Assembly (NCBI GenBank): GCA_002344215.1
Contig: DDSV01000018.1
Span: 146,234 to 210,233 of the forward strand
Direction: 5' to 3'
From: Akkermansiaceae bacterium UBA2381
GTDB taxonomy: Bacteria > Verrucomicrobiota > Verrucomicrobiia > Verrucomicrobiales > DEV007
DNA: 64,000 bases
Part shown: positions 17,901 to 25,718 of the stretch, in pieces
Layout: each line of letters begins with the position of its first letter
Position numbering within the stretch: the stretch's first letter is position 1
Made by a program: the position numbers and the translations under genes
The notes under the pieces: model-generated
Told to the model about the DNA's origin: nothing
The model's input: only the letters and a program-made list of their open reading frames with translations
The model's database searches: none

Positions 17901-20900
17901 CGACCAACCTGCCCGTGGCACAGCCTCAATCAACGGAAGCAACCAGATCGTGTTCGATCCCGGCAATGATTTTGATGATCTTGACGCCGGGGAAACCGCG
18001 ACGGTCACGTTCAACTACTCCATCTCCGATGGAAATGGAGGAACCGATACGGCGACGATTACCATCACCGTCAACGGAGTCGAGGACGCAACCGTGACGG
18101 CTCCGGATACAGCCGTCACGAACGAAGACAGCCCGGTCACGATCAACGTGTTGGCGAACGACAGTGATGTTGACTCAAGCGATATCCCGTTGACGATTAC
18201 CTCGGTGTCCCAGCCAGTCCTCGGATCGGTGGTGAACAATGGTACGAATGTGACTTTCAACCCGGGTTCGGACTTCCAGAACCTGGCGGCCGGCGAAAGC
18301 GCGACGGTGACCTTCACCTATACGACGGACACCGGCGCGACCGAAAACGTTACCGTAACGATCAACGGGGTGAATGACGGCCCCGACGCGATCGATGATG
18401 CCCGGACCACGGATCAAAACACCGTGCTCACGATCAATGCGATCAGCAACGATACCGATGCGGACACGAGCGACGTGCTGCTCATCACCGGAGTCGACCA
18501 ACCTGCCCGTGGCACGGCCTCGATCGACGGAAGCAACCAGATCGTGTTCGATCCAGGCAATGATTTTGATGACCTGGGAGCGGGAGAGACCGCAACGGTT
18601 ACCTTCAATTATTCGATCTCTGACGGAAACGGAGGAACCGATACCGCAACCATTACGGTGACAATCAACGGGATCGATGATGCCACCGTCACGGCTCCGG
18701 ATGTCTCCGTCACGAACGAAGATACTCCCGTGTTAATCGACGTGCTTGCCAACGACAGCGACGCGGATTCGAACGACAATCCGCTGGCAATCACCTCGGT
18801 GACCCAGCCGGTTCTGGGATCAGTGGTGAACAACGGGACCGATGTCTCGTTCAATCCCGGATCTGATTTCCAATACCTCGCCGCCGGCGAAACGGCGACG
18901 GTGACCTTCACTTACACGACCGACACCGGAGCGACTGAGAATGTCACGGTGACGATCAATGGGATAAATGACGGCCCCGATGCGATCGACGATGACCGTT
19001 CGACCGACCAGAACACTCCTCTCATCATCAATGCAATCTCGAATGACACCGACCCCGATGGAAGCGACGTGCTTTTGATCATCGGTGTCGACCAGCCGGG
19101 TCAGGGTTCTGCCTCGATCAATGCGAGCAACCAGATTGTATTTGATCCAGGCGATGATTTTGACAACCTGGGGGCGGGAGAATCCGCCACCGTGACCTTT
19201 AACTATTCCATTTCCGACGGGAATGGTGGCACGGACACCGCGACGATCACCGTGACGATCAATGGGGTCGATGATGCGACGGTGACCGCTCCCGATGCAG
19301 CGACGACAAATGAAGACAGTCCGGTCACAATTGACGTTCTGGCAAATGATAGCGACGCTGACACGAACGACAATCCGCTGATCATTACCTCGGTAACCCA
19401 GCCGGCTCTCGGGTCAGTGACCAACAATGGTTCCAATGTGACCTTTAACCCCGGTTCAGACTTCCAGAACCTGGCGGTCGGAGAAACTGCAACCGTCACC
19501 TTCACCTATACGACCGATACGGGTGCCACCGAGAATGTCGTTGTGACCATCAACGGCGTAAACGATGGCCCGGATGCCGTCAACGACAGCAGTTCGACGG
19601 ATCAGAACACCGTCGTGAATATCGATCTCTTGACCAATGACACTGACGTGGATGGCGATTCTCTCTCGGTCGTCGTCATCAACGGCACCCCGGTTGCGCC
19701 GAACTCGACTGTCACTCTCCCGAGCGGAGCGATCGTGACCTTGTTTGCCAATGGAACGGTCGGATACGACCCCAACGGCCAGTTTGACAGCCTCGATACC
19801 GGAGAATCGGCGGCGGATAGCTTCACCTACGTGATCTCAGACGGAAACGGGGGTTCCGATGTGGCTACCGTCAATCTAACCATCAACGGAATCGAGGACG
19901 CCACGATCGCCGCTCCCGACGCAGCGACGACTGATGAAGAGAGCCCGGTCCTCGTCGATGTCCTTGCAAACGACTCAGACCCGGACGCTTCTGACAATCC
20001 GCTCACCATCAGCAGTGTGACCCAGCCTTTGAAGGGCAGCGTCACGAACAACGGTGGCAATCTGACCTTTGACCCGGGAGCTGATTTCCAGGATCTCGGC
20101 GCAGGCGAAAGTGAGACCGTGACCTTTACCTACACCACTGACACCGGAATCACCGAAACAGTCACCGTTACGGTGAACGGGGTCGACGATCCGACGGTGA
20201 CAGTCCCGGATGCCGCGACAACCTCCGAGGACGCTCCGGTCACGATCAACGTGTTGACAAATGACTCGGATCCCGATGCAGCGGACAATCCCCTGACGGT
20301 CGGAAGCTTCACCCAGCCACTCAAGGGAAGCGTTACGAGCAACGGAACAAGCATCGTCTTTGATCCGGGCAGCGATTTCCAGACTCTCGCTACCGGCGAA
20401 ACGGAAACCGTTACCTTCACCTACACCACCGATACAGGAACGACTGAAACCGTCACCGTGACCGTTACAGGAAGTGACGATGAGCCGATTGCAGTGAATG
20501 ATGCCGATTCCACGGATCAGAACACGCTGGTGAACATCAACCTGCTCGGAAATGACAGCGATCCGGACGGAGATACACTGACGGTGACGAGCATCAACGG
20601 AGTCGGCGGCGGAACGATTACCCTGGCCTCCGGTGCGACCCTGACCCTCCTCTCCAATGGTACGGTGAACTATGATCCCAACGGACAGTTTGATGATCTT
20701 GATGCCGGAGAATCGGCGACGGATACGTTTACCTATGTCATATCAGACGGCAACGGTGGTTCGGACACGGCGACGGTGACAGTAACGATCAACGGGGTCG
20801 AGGATCCTCTCGATGCCGGAAATGATGTGGCCACCACCTTCCAATCCACCCCGATCTTCATCAACGCCCTGGCCAATGACTCGGATCCGGATGCCAACGA

Positions 20901-23661
20901 CAATCCTCTGACAGTGACCGGAGTAACGGCCCCGGCGCTCGGTCTGGCCACCTTCACTTCCAGTGGAGTCGCCTTCGATCCCAATGGTGATTTTGATTAC
21001 CTGAATGCCGGAGAATCCGCGACCGTCACGTTCAACTATACGGTGGAGAACGCGAGCGGGGATACCGATGTTGCCTCCGTCACCGTCACGGTTCTGGGAA
21101 GCAACGATCCGACGGTCACCAATCCGGACAGTGCCACGACGGGCGAAAATACCCCGGTCGCCATCAACGTCCTCGCGAATGACAGCGATCTTGATGCGAA
21201 CGAGAACCCGCTCACGATTTCGTCGGTTACGCAGCCGACCCTCGGCACTGTGACCAATAACGGATCCAATCTCACCTTCAATCCCGGGGCCGCCTTTAAC
21301 TACCTCGCCTCAGGGGAGAGTGCCACCGTATCATTCACCTACACAACCAACACCGGCTCGACCGAGGATGTGACCGTGACGATTAACGGGGTGAATGATG
21401 CCCCTGATGCGGTCAACGACAGTCGATCGACAAGTCAGGGAACACCGTTGGTCATCAACGCATTGGGTAACGACACTGATCCCGACACTTCCGACGTGCT
21501 TGTGATTACCGGAGTGACCCAGCCTGCCCTCGGCAGCGTTACGTTCACCTCGAGCAACCTGACCTTCAATCCCGGCACCGCATTCAACTATCTGGATGCC
21601 GGTCAATCCACCACCGTGACCTTCAATTACACCATCTCTGATGGCAATGGGGGATCCGATACAGCGACGGTCACGGTGACAGTAAATGGAGCGGAAGATC
21701 CGACCAACACCAACCCTGACACCGCGACCACCAACGAGGACACCTTGGTCGCAATCAGTGTGCTTGCGAATGACAGTGATGTGGATACAAGCGATAATCC
21801 CCTTTCCATTACGTCGGTGACCCAGCCCGCGCTCGGCCTCGTGACTCACAACGGAACCACTGTCACCTTCAATCCGGACGGCGACTTTGAATCGCTTACG
21901 GTTGGTGAAACCGCGACGGTCACCTTTACCTACACCACCAATACGGGAGCCACTGAAGATGTCACCGTGACCATCACCGGCGTGAACGATGCCCCGGTAG
22001 CCAATGATGACATTGTCGTGAGCACCACGGATATTCTGCCAGTCAGCATCAACGTCATCTCAAATGACACCGATGTTGACGGCACGGTGGTCGCCTCCTC
22101 GGTGGATTTGAACCCCGGAACGCCGGGCATTCAGACTACCTTGACGGTGGCCGGGCAAGGAACTTGGACTACTAACGGAGCGGGAGTCGTTACCTTTACC
22201 CCGACCGTGGGAATCGTCGATCAGCCGACGCCAATCACCTATCAAATCACCGACAACAACGGCGGAACTTCGCAGGCAACGATCGATCTTAAATACAGCG
22301 CCGCTGACGTCTGGTTTGGCAACGATGAGTCGGGTAGTGTGAACACTGCTGATTTCAACCAGTCACGCACCCTTATCTCCGGGGCCGCGAATCAGATGAC
22401 TTTCGCTGCTGGTTCGATTGCCTTCAATGCGGCGCTGTTTACCTGGGCCGACGCCGGCTCGCAGCAGATGGAGTTGGGCCTTTCCTCAAACAAAACCACT
22501 TTCGTGAGCGATAGCTCAACCTACAGCCGGAACTACGCCGGGGGCACCGACATTGGCGCTGGCATCGTCTATGGAACCCAGCAGATTCTCGCCTCGGTGG
22601 CTGCCAGACAGTTGGCGAATCATGCGAGGGCCGATGTGCCGCAGGTCATGGTCATTCTGACCGATGCCTCATCCAGCCAGATATTGAACGACACCAGTCT
22701 CCTCGCGGACGCCCAGGCCGCCAAGAATGCCGGGATCATTCTTGTCTTTGTGGCCATCCAGGAGGCTCAACAGGATCCCGTCGCGCTGGCTCGACTCGAG
22801 CAGGCCGCGTCGGTCGACGAAAATGGGGATCCCTTTGTCATTACCGCAGCCAACTACTCCGACATCGGACCCGCAACGATCGCTGACTTGCTTAATGAGA
22901 TTAGGGAAGCTGCCGCGGCGGGTCTTCTTCCTCCGGTCGTGATTGACATGGACGGCGATGGAACCGAGTTCCTCGACATCGACAACGGTATTCTCTTCGA
23001 TGTCGACGGTGACGGCGATCTCGAGCAAGTGGCCTGGGCCGGCAATGATGATGCTGTCCTTGTCTACGACGAAAACGGAAACGACAACGTCGACGGCGTC
23101 CACGAAATCTCCTTCGCCCGATACAGTGACAAACCGAATGCGACCGACCTTGATGGCCTGAGGCATTTTGACTCGAACAACGACCTCATTCTGGACGCTA
23201 ATGACGCTGAGTTTGAATCCTTCAAGCTCTGGCAGGACCGGAACGGAAACGGCATCGTCGACGAGGGCGAAATGATGACTCTCAGCGAGGCTGGAATCAA
23301 ATCGATCGAGCTCACCTCTGACGGGAACACTTACTACACCGCCGGAGGCGACGTGAAAGTGAACGGAACCGCCGTGGTGAACTACGAGGATGGATCTTCC
23401 GGAACCGCTGCGGATGCCGAGTTCGGTTATCGTGAGCTCATCGAGGCCGATGATTCCATCGAGATCCTGACCTCCGGGGGAGACGTGCTTGATCTGAGCA
23501 GCACGGCCAGCCCTGATCCGGGAAGTGAGCCGGTTGGTCCCGACCTGCTCGAACCCTCCGGAGGCGGAGCGTTTGAGCCCGTCGAAGGGGAATTCAGCGG
23601 TGCGCCGATGACCACCAACCTGGACGATGATCTTGCTACTGCCGGGGCGACCGTATCCTGA
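11935..23661 (+). CDS. Giant repeat adhesin, probable type I secretion substrate
   Basis: A 3,908-residue acidic protein. Residues 1 to about 145 resemble the BapA/LapF-type prefix domain (VAGDDIVVMDEQG, then GENVVLKGFYEIEE), which keeps type I secreted adhesins at the cell surface. A glycine-rich linker with the protein's only two cysteines (C150, C152) follows. From about residue 160 to 3,450 there are tandem Ig/cadherin-like 95-residue repeats with signatures LANDSDADSSD, NPGSDFQYLAAGETATVTF and SISDGNGGTDTATITVT. A VWA domain follows (about 3458-3655; MIDAS-like DESGS). The C-terminus has calcium-binding loops (DVDGDGDLE, DRNGNGIVDEGE). No RTX nonapeptides are seen. Flanking TolC, ABC and HlyD genes support type I export. 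Confidence 0.92.
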   Translation: MNYFILIKNAEGESRLVPISDINEISVVAGDDIVVMDEQGNPVDVSLRPDGKDLVVDFKNGENVVLKGFYEIEEGGDPITISLNPKEPVDAGYEFNSQTGNLPNAKSFTLMRYSNTEYVSFVEQIDELGLARFGGTFAAQPSGIGGGSGCACPENRDPDAVDDAGETDQNTPLVITVLANDTDLNVDDALVVKGVDQPVRGSVSINAENQLIFDPGSDFAYLGAGESEVVSFNYSIFDGNGGTDTATVTITVYGVDDASVTAPDSGVTDEETPLTIDVLANDYDPDTNENPLWIDSVTQPLLGFVTNNINDVTFDPGTDFNYLAAGETATVTFTYTTNTGVTESVTVTVNGVNDAPDANDDDRSTDQNTPLIIDALTNDTDPDGTDSLSIVGVTQPGKGTVTYNAGDLTFDPGNDFDDLGAGETETVTFTYSISDGNGGTDTATITVTINGVDDATVTAPDAAVTNEDAPVTINVLANDSDADSSDIPLTITAVTQPVLGTVVNNGSDVTFNPGSDFQYLAAGETATVTFTYTTDTGATENVTVTINGVNDGPDAIDDDRTTDQNTALTINAISNDTDADTSDVLLITGVDQPARGTASINGSNQIVFDPGIDFDDLGAGETATVTFNYSISDGNGGTDTATITVTINGVDDATVTAPDAAVTNEDAPVTINVLVNDSDVDSSDNPLTITAVTQPALGTVVNNGSDVTFNPGSDFQYLAAGETATVTFTYTTDTGATENVTVTINGVNDGPDAIDDDRTTDQNTALTINAVSNDTDADTSDVLLITGVDQPARGTASINGSNQIVFDPGDDFDDLGAGETATVTFNYSISDGNGGTDTATITVTINGVDDATVTAPDIAVTDEETPVVINVLANDSDADTSDTPLTITSVTQPILGTVTNNGTNVTFDPGTDFQDLAVGETATVTFTYTTDTGATENVTVTINGVNDAPSAIDDTETTDQNSVVNIDLVGPADSIGPDSDPDGDSLVISQINGIAAGGTITLASGALVTVNANGTVDYNPNGVFDALDAGETAIDTFTYTISDGNGGTDTATATVTINGVEDATVTAPDTAVTNEDSPVTINVLANDSDVDSSDIPLAITSVTQPVLGSVTNNGTNVTFNPGSDFQNLAAGETATVTFTYTTDTGATENVTVTINGLNDGPDAINDARTTDQDTAIIISALGNDTDPDASDALVITGVTQPARGTVTYNAGNLTFDPGNDFDDLDAGESATVTFNYSISDGNGGTDTATITVTVNGVEDATATAPDTAVTSEDSPVTINVLANDSDADTSDIPLTITAVTQPVLGSVVNNGSDVTFNPGSDFQYLAAGETATVTFTYTTDTGATENVTVTINGVNDGPDAIDDDRTTDQDTALVINAIGNDTDADTSDVLLITGVDQPARGTASINGSNQIVFDPGNDFDDLGAGETATVTFNYSISDGNGGTDTATITVTINGVDDATVTAPDVSVTNEDTPVLIDVLANDSDADSNDNPLAITSVTQPVLGSVVNNGTNVTFNPGTDFQDLAAGESATVTFTYTTDTGATENVTVTINGVNDGPDAIDDSRTTDQNTALTINAIGNDTDADTSDVLLITGVDQPSLGTAAINGSNQIVFDPGNDFDYLGAGESATVTFNYSISDGNGGTDTATITVTINGVDDATVTAPDAAVTNEDAPVTINVLANDSDADSSDIPLTIVGVTQPVLGSVVNNGTNVTFNPGSDFQNLAAGETATVTFTYTTDTGATENVTVTINGVNDGPDAIDDDRTTDQDTALVIDAITNDTDVDTSDSLFITGVDQPARGTASINGSNQIVFDPGNDFDDLDAGETATVTFNYSISDGNGGTDTATITVTINGVDDATVTAPDAAVTNEDAPVTINVLVNDSDADSSDNPLTITAVTQPVLGSVVNNGTNVTFNPGSDFQNLAAGESATVTFTYTTDTGATENVTVTINGVNDGPDAIDDNRTTDQNTALTINAISNDTDADTSDVLLITGVDQPARGTASINGSNQIVFDPGNDFDDLDAGETATVTFNYSISDGNGGTDTATITITVNGVEDATVTAPDTAVTNEDSPVTINVLANDSDVDSSDIPLTITSVSQPVLGSVVNNGTNVTFNPGSDFQNLAAGESATVTFTYTTDTGATENVTVTINGVNDGPDAIDDARTTDQNTVLTINAISNDTDADTSDVLLITGVDQPARGTASIDGSNQIVFDPGNDFDDLGAGETATVTFNYSISDGNGGTDTATITVTINGIDDATVTAPDVSVTNEDTPVLIDVLANDSDADSNDNPLAITSVTQPVLGSVVNNGTDVSFNPGSDFQYLAAGETATVTFTYTTDTGATENVTVTINGINDGPDAIDDDRSTDQNTPLIINAISNDTDPDGSDVLLIIGVDQPGQGSASINASNQIVFDPGDDFDNLGAGESATVTFNYSISDGNGGTDTATITVTINGVDDATVTAPDAATTNEDSPVTIDVLANDSDADTNDNPLIITSVTQPALGSVTNNGSNVTFNPGSDFQNLAVGETATVTFTYTTDTGATENVVVTINGVNDGPDAVNDSSSTDQNTVVNIDLLTNDTDVDGDSLSVVVINGTPVAPNSTVTLPSGAIVTLFANGTVGYDPNGQFDSLDTGESAADSFTYVISDGNGGSDVATVNLTINGIEDATIAAPDAATTDEESPVLVDVLANDSDPDASDNPLTISSVTQPLKGSVTNNGGNLTFDPGADFQDLGAGESETVTFTYTTDTGITETVTVTVNGVDDPTVTVPDAATTSEDAPVTINVLTNDSDPDAADNPLTVGSFTQPLKGSVTSNGTSIVFDPGSDFQTLATGETETVTFTYTTDTGTTETVTVTVTGSDDEPIAVNDADSTDQNTLVNINLLGNDSDPDGDTLTVTSINGVGGGTITLASGATLTLLSNGTVNYDPNGQFDDLDAGESATDTFTYVISDGNGGSDTATVTVTINGVEDPLDAGNDVATTFQSTPIFINALANDSDPDANDNPLTVTGVTAPALGLATFTSSGVAFDPNGDFDYLNAGESATVTFNYTVENASGDTDVASVTVTVLGSNDPTVTNPDSATTGENTPVAINVLANDSDLDANENPLTISSVTQPTLGTVTNNGSNLTFNPGAAFNYLASGESATVSFTYTTNTGSTEDVTVTINGVNDAPDAVNDSRSTSQGTPLVINALGNDTDPDTSDVLVITGVTQPALGSVTFTSSNLTFNPGTAFNYLDAGQSTTVTFNYTISDGNGGSDTATVTVTVNGAEDPTNTNPDTATTNEDTLVAISVLANDSDVDTSDNPLSITSVTQPALGLVTHNGTTVTFNPDGDFESLTVGETATVTFTYTTNTGATEDVTVTITGVNDAPVANDDIVVSTTDILPVSINVISNDTDVDGTVVASSVDLNPGTPGIQTTLTVAGQGTWTTNGAGVVTFTPTVGIVDQPTPITYQITDNNGGTSQATIDLKYSAADVWFGNDESGSVNTADFNQSRTLISGAANQMTFAAGSIAFNAALFTWADAGSQQMELGLSSNKTTFVSDSSTYSRNYAGGTDIGAGIVYGTQQILASVAARQLANHARADVPQVMVILTDASSSQILNDTSLLADAQAAKNAGIILVFVAIQEAQQDPVALARLEQAASVDENGDPFVITAANYSDIGPATIADLLNEIREAAAAGLLPPVVIDMDGDGTEFLDIDNGILFDVDGDGDLEQVAWAGNDDAVLVYDENGNDNVDGVHEISFARYSDKPNATDLDGLRHFDSNNDLILDANDAEFESFKLWQDRNGNGIVDEGEMMTLSEAGIKSIELTSDGNTYYTAGGDVKVNGTAVVNYEDGSSGTAADAEFGYRELIEADDSIEILTSGGDVLDLSSTASPDPGSEPVGPDLLEPSGGGAFEPVEGEFSGAPMTTNLDDDLATAGATVS
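12412..19580 (+). repeat. 594-base higher-order tandem repeat inside the adhesin gene
   Basis: Two alternating Ig-like modules (about 103 and 95 residues) form a 198-codon pair. Pairs begin near 12412, 13009, 13603, 14197, 14791, 15424, 16018, 16612, 17206, 17800, 18394 and 18988. Spacing is 594 bases except 597 for the first pair and 633 (39 extra bases) for the 14791 pair. Units are very similar in DNA, indicating recent duplication or gene conversion. Repeats after 19.6 kb are more diverged. Confidence 0.85.
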
Positions 23662-23868
23662 TTTTTTTAGGCCGGGACCAGGGACAGTAGGCGAGGCGCT
23701 AAGTTATTAAAATTATTGAAAAGTTAATTAATTCAGTTAAACTGAGGGATCATTACCCTCCCTTCATCTTCAAAAGCGGCCTCGCTTGCTGATGCGGCCT
23801 ACCGGAAAGGCGACTTTCAGGAGGCGATCCGCTTCCAGCGGGAGGCCGTTTCTGCGGAACCGGGCGGG

Positions 23869-25641
23869 GTGGACTCACTCAAGAGACTGGCCCTTTATTG
23901 CTACAGCGCCGGGGAACATGCCGGTGCCCTTGAGGCGCTCGGTCGACTGAAGGCTCTTGTTCCGGAGGACCTCGAAGTCATCGAAAACATCGGGGTTATC
24001 CTGAGGCTTGGAGGCAGGACGGAGGAGGCGGTGGAGAATCTTCTCGAAGTGCACCGTCTTGATCCCGCCCGCGTCAATGTCTGTGATGCCCTGGCCCATT
24101 GTTATGCCAGTCTCGGCCGGGACGAGGAAATGCAGCGTTTCGGCCGACTCGCTCTGGAGTTGAAAGACCGCGAGGCGGCTGGACGGGTTCCCCTGCGAAC
24201 CATCGCCGAAATCGCGCCGCCGCCCTTTGTTCCCGGTGAAAGGAACCGCCACGTCATTTCATTCTCGCTGTGGGGGACGAACCCGCGCTACCTCCAGGGC
24301 GCACTCCGCAATGTCGTCGCGGCAATGGATGTTTACCCCGACTGGATCTGCCGCTTCTACTGCGATGACTCCGTGCCCGTCGCGATTTTGGATCAGCTTC
24401 GGGTCAACGGGGCGGAAGTGGTCATGAGACCCCGACCCTCGGTTTTCTACGAAGGTCTCCTCTGGCGTTTTGAAGTCGTCAACGATCCCGGGATCTCCCA
24501 CTTTCTCGTGCGGGATTGTGATTCCGTCGTGAATGTCAAAGAGCGGGTCGCGGTGGATGAGTGGCTGCAGTCCGGGAAGTGGTTTCATGCGATGCGGGAT
24601 TTTGCCTCGCATACCGAGGTCATTCTCGCCGGAATGTGGGGAGGAGTCGCCGGGGTCCTGCCCGCCGTCGACGAACTGAGACGTGAGTTCAAGCCGCTCA
24701 CGGCGCCCACCCGCACCTACGATCAGCACCTTCTCAGGGAATGTGTCTGGCCCATCGTGAGGCAGAGTGTTCTCATCCATGACAGTGTCTATACCGCCTG
24801 TCTCGGCAGTATCGCTTTCCCCCGCTTCGGTACTCTTCCGCCGAAACATCATGTCGGACAGAACGAGGCCGCCGTCAGACCGATGTCCCTCAACGCGGGT
24901 CCGATGTCGACTAACAAAACACCTATGGAGAAATCACGGAGTTCCCTCTTTGTTCTCACGGGCTTGAATGAGGAGGCGATTCTGCACCTCGGAGGACTCC
25001 TGCAGGGATTGAGCGGAGTGCAATGTTACCTGGAAACCGGTATCTCCCGGATGCGGGAGAAGGCGGAAGAGTATGCCGGGGATATCTACGCGGAGGCATC
25101 TCCCGCGCCAAAGGGAGTCGATACCCTCGCCCGCCGGATTCTGAGAGATTCTCTCGAGGGGCTCATCGTCGATGGCGGCGGAAAGCTGGTCGGATTTGTT
25201 GAGGCGGGCGGGCGCATCGAGTCGCTCCTGCCGCTCCGCGAAGACTTTGACCTGAAGATCCTGTGTGTCATCCGGGATCCGCGGGATGTCGCCAGTGCCG
25301 GAAGGATCACGGCAGCAGGGGAATGCGAGGAACTGGCGGACGGCTGGGTTCTTCACTTGCAGGAGATTGCCGCGGCCAACCACAAAAATCCGGGTCTGAT
25401 AGAAATCGTCCGCTACGAGGACCTCGACGAAAGCGGTTTCGCGAGGACCTTTGATCGGGTCTGCCGTTTTCTCGGGATCAAGGCCGCCGCTTCCCCTCCG
25501 GCGCCCGGCCGGATTGATGCCATGAAGCCACTTCCCGCCGAGCTGCTCGCGGTGATCGAGGCCAGGGCCTCCTCGTTTCTGACAAAACTCCGCTATCCTG
25601 CCCGTAGTCTCTCGGAGCTTGAGACAACCCTGCATTCCTGA
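23869..25641 (+). CDS. TPR, glycosyltransferase-like and sulfotransferase-like protein
   Basis: A 590-residue protein from the GTG start. Residues 1-100 are TPR helices (ALYCYSAGEHAGALEALGRL, then IGVILRLGGRTEEAVENLLE). Residues about 125-345 resemble a glycosyltransferase-like region (ISFSLWGTNPRYLQGALRN, LVRDCDSVVNVKERVAVDEW, where DCD is a DxD-like motif). Residues about 360-585 resemble a sulfotransferase: CVIRDPRDVASAG matches the 3'-phosphate PAPS-binding region and RYEDLDESGFARTF the following helix, but the usual PKxGTT loop is not evident. The TPR coding frame continues upstream of the GTG to a stop at 23745, so the annotated start probably truncates the first repeat. It lies between the adhesin and its exporter and may modify the adhesin. 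Confidence 0.75.
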   Translation: MDSLKRLALYCYSAGEHAGALEALGRLKALVPEDLEVIENIGVILRLGGRTEEAVENLLEVHRLDPARVNVCDALAHCYASLGRDEEMQRFGRLALELKDREAAGRVPLRTIAEIAPPPFVPGERNRHVISFSLWGTNPRYLQGALRNVVAAMDVYPDWICRFYCDDSVPVAILDQLRVNGAEVVMRPRPSVFYEGLLWRFEVVNDPGISHFLVRDCDSVVNVKERVAVDEWLQSGKWFHAMRDFASHTEVILAGMWGGVAGVLPAVDELRREFKPLTAPTRTYDQHLLRECVWPIVRQSVLIHDSVYTACLGSIAFPRFGTLPPKHHVGQNEAAVRPMSLNAGPMSTNKTPMEKSRSSLFVLTGLNEEAILHLGGLLQGLSGVQCYLETGISRMREKAEEYAGDIYAEASPAPKGVDTLARRILRDSLEGLIVDGGGKLVGFVEAGGRIESLLPLREDFDLKILCVIRDPRDVASAGRITAAGECEELADGWVLHLQEIAAANHKNPGLIEIVRYEDLDESGFARTFDRVCRFLGIKAAASPPAPGRIDAMKPLPAELLAVIEARASSFLTKLRYPARSLSELETTLHS

Positions 25642-25687
25642 CGGTTTCTCTACGGAGAAAATAGCGAAAGTTGAAAGATTAATTGAT

Positions 25688-25718
25688 ATTTACCATTATT
25701 ACTATAATTTTGGTAAAT
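25688..25718 (+). promoter_or_regulatory. Inverted repeat across the exporter start codon
   Basis: ATTTACCA at 25688-25695 and TGGTAAAT at 25711-25718 are perfect 8-base complements separated by 15 AT-rich bases. The right arm includes the first two bases of the ABC exporter ATG (25717). It could be a repressor site or an mRNA hairpin that hides the start codon. Confidence 0.45.

Noticed and set aside
13224..19505. Antisense open frames of about 100 codons recurring every 594 bases
   Set aside because: They are shadows of the adhesin repeat pattern; their regularity comes from the sense strand.
12412..19580. Regular 594-base repeats considered as a CRISPR-like or satellite array
   Set aside because: They are in-frame protein repeats within one open frame of 3,908 codons.
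11935..23661. RTX nonapeptide repeats and a LapG cleavage motif in the adhesin
   Set aside because: I found no GGxGxDxUx runs and no TAAG/PAAG motif by the N-terminal prefix, so neither is claimed.
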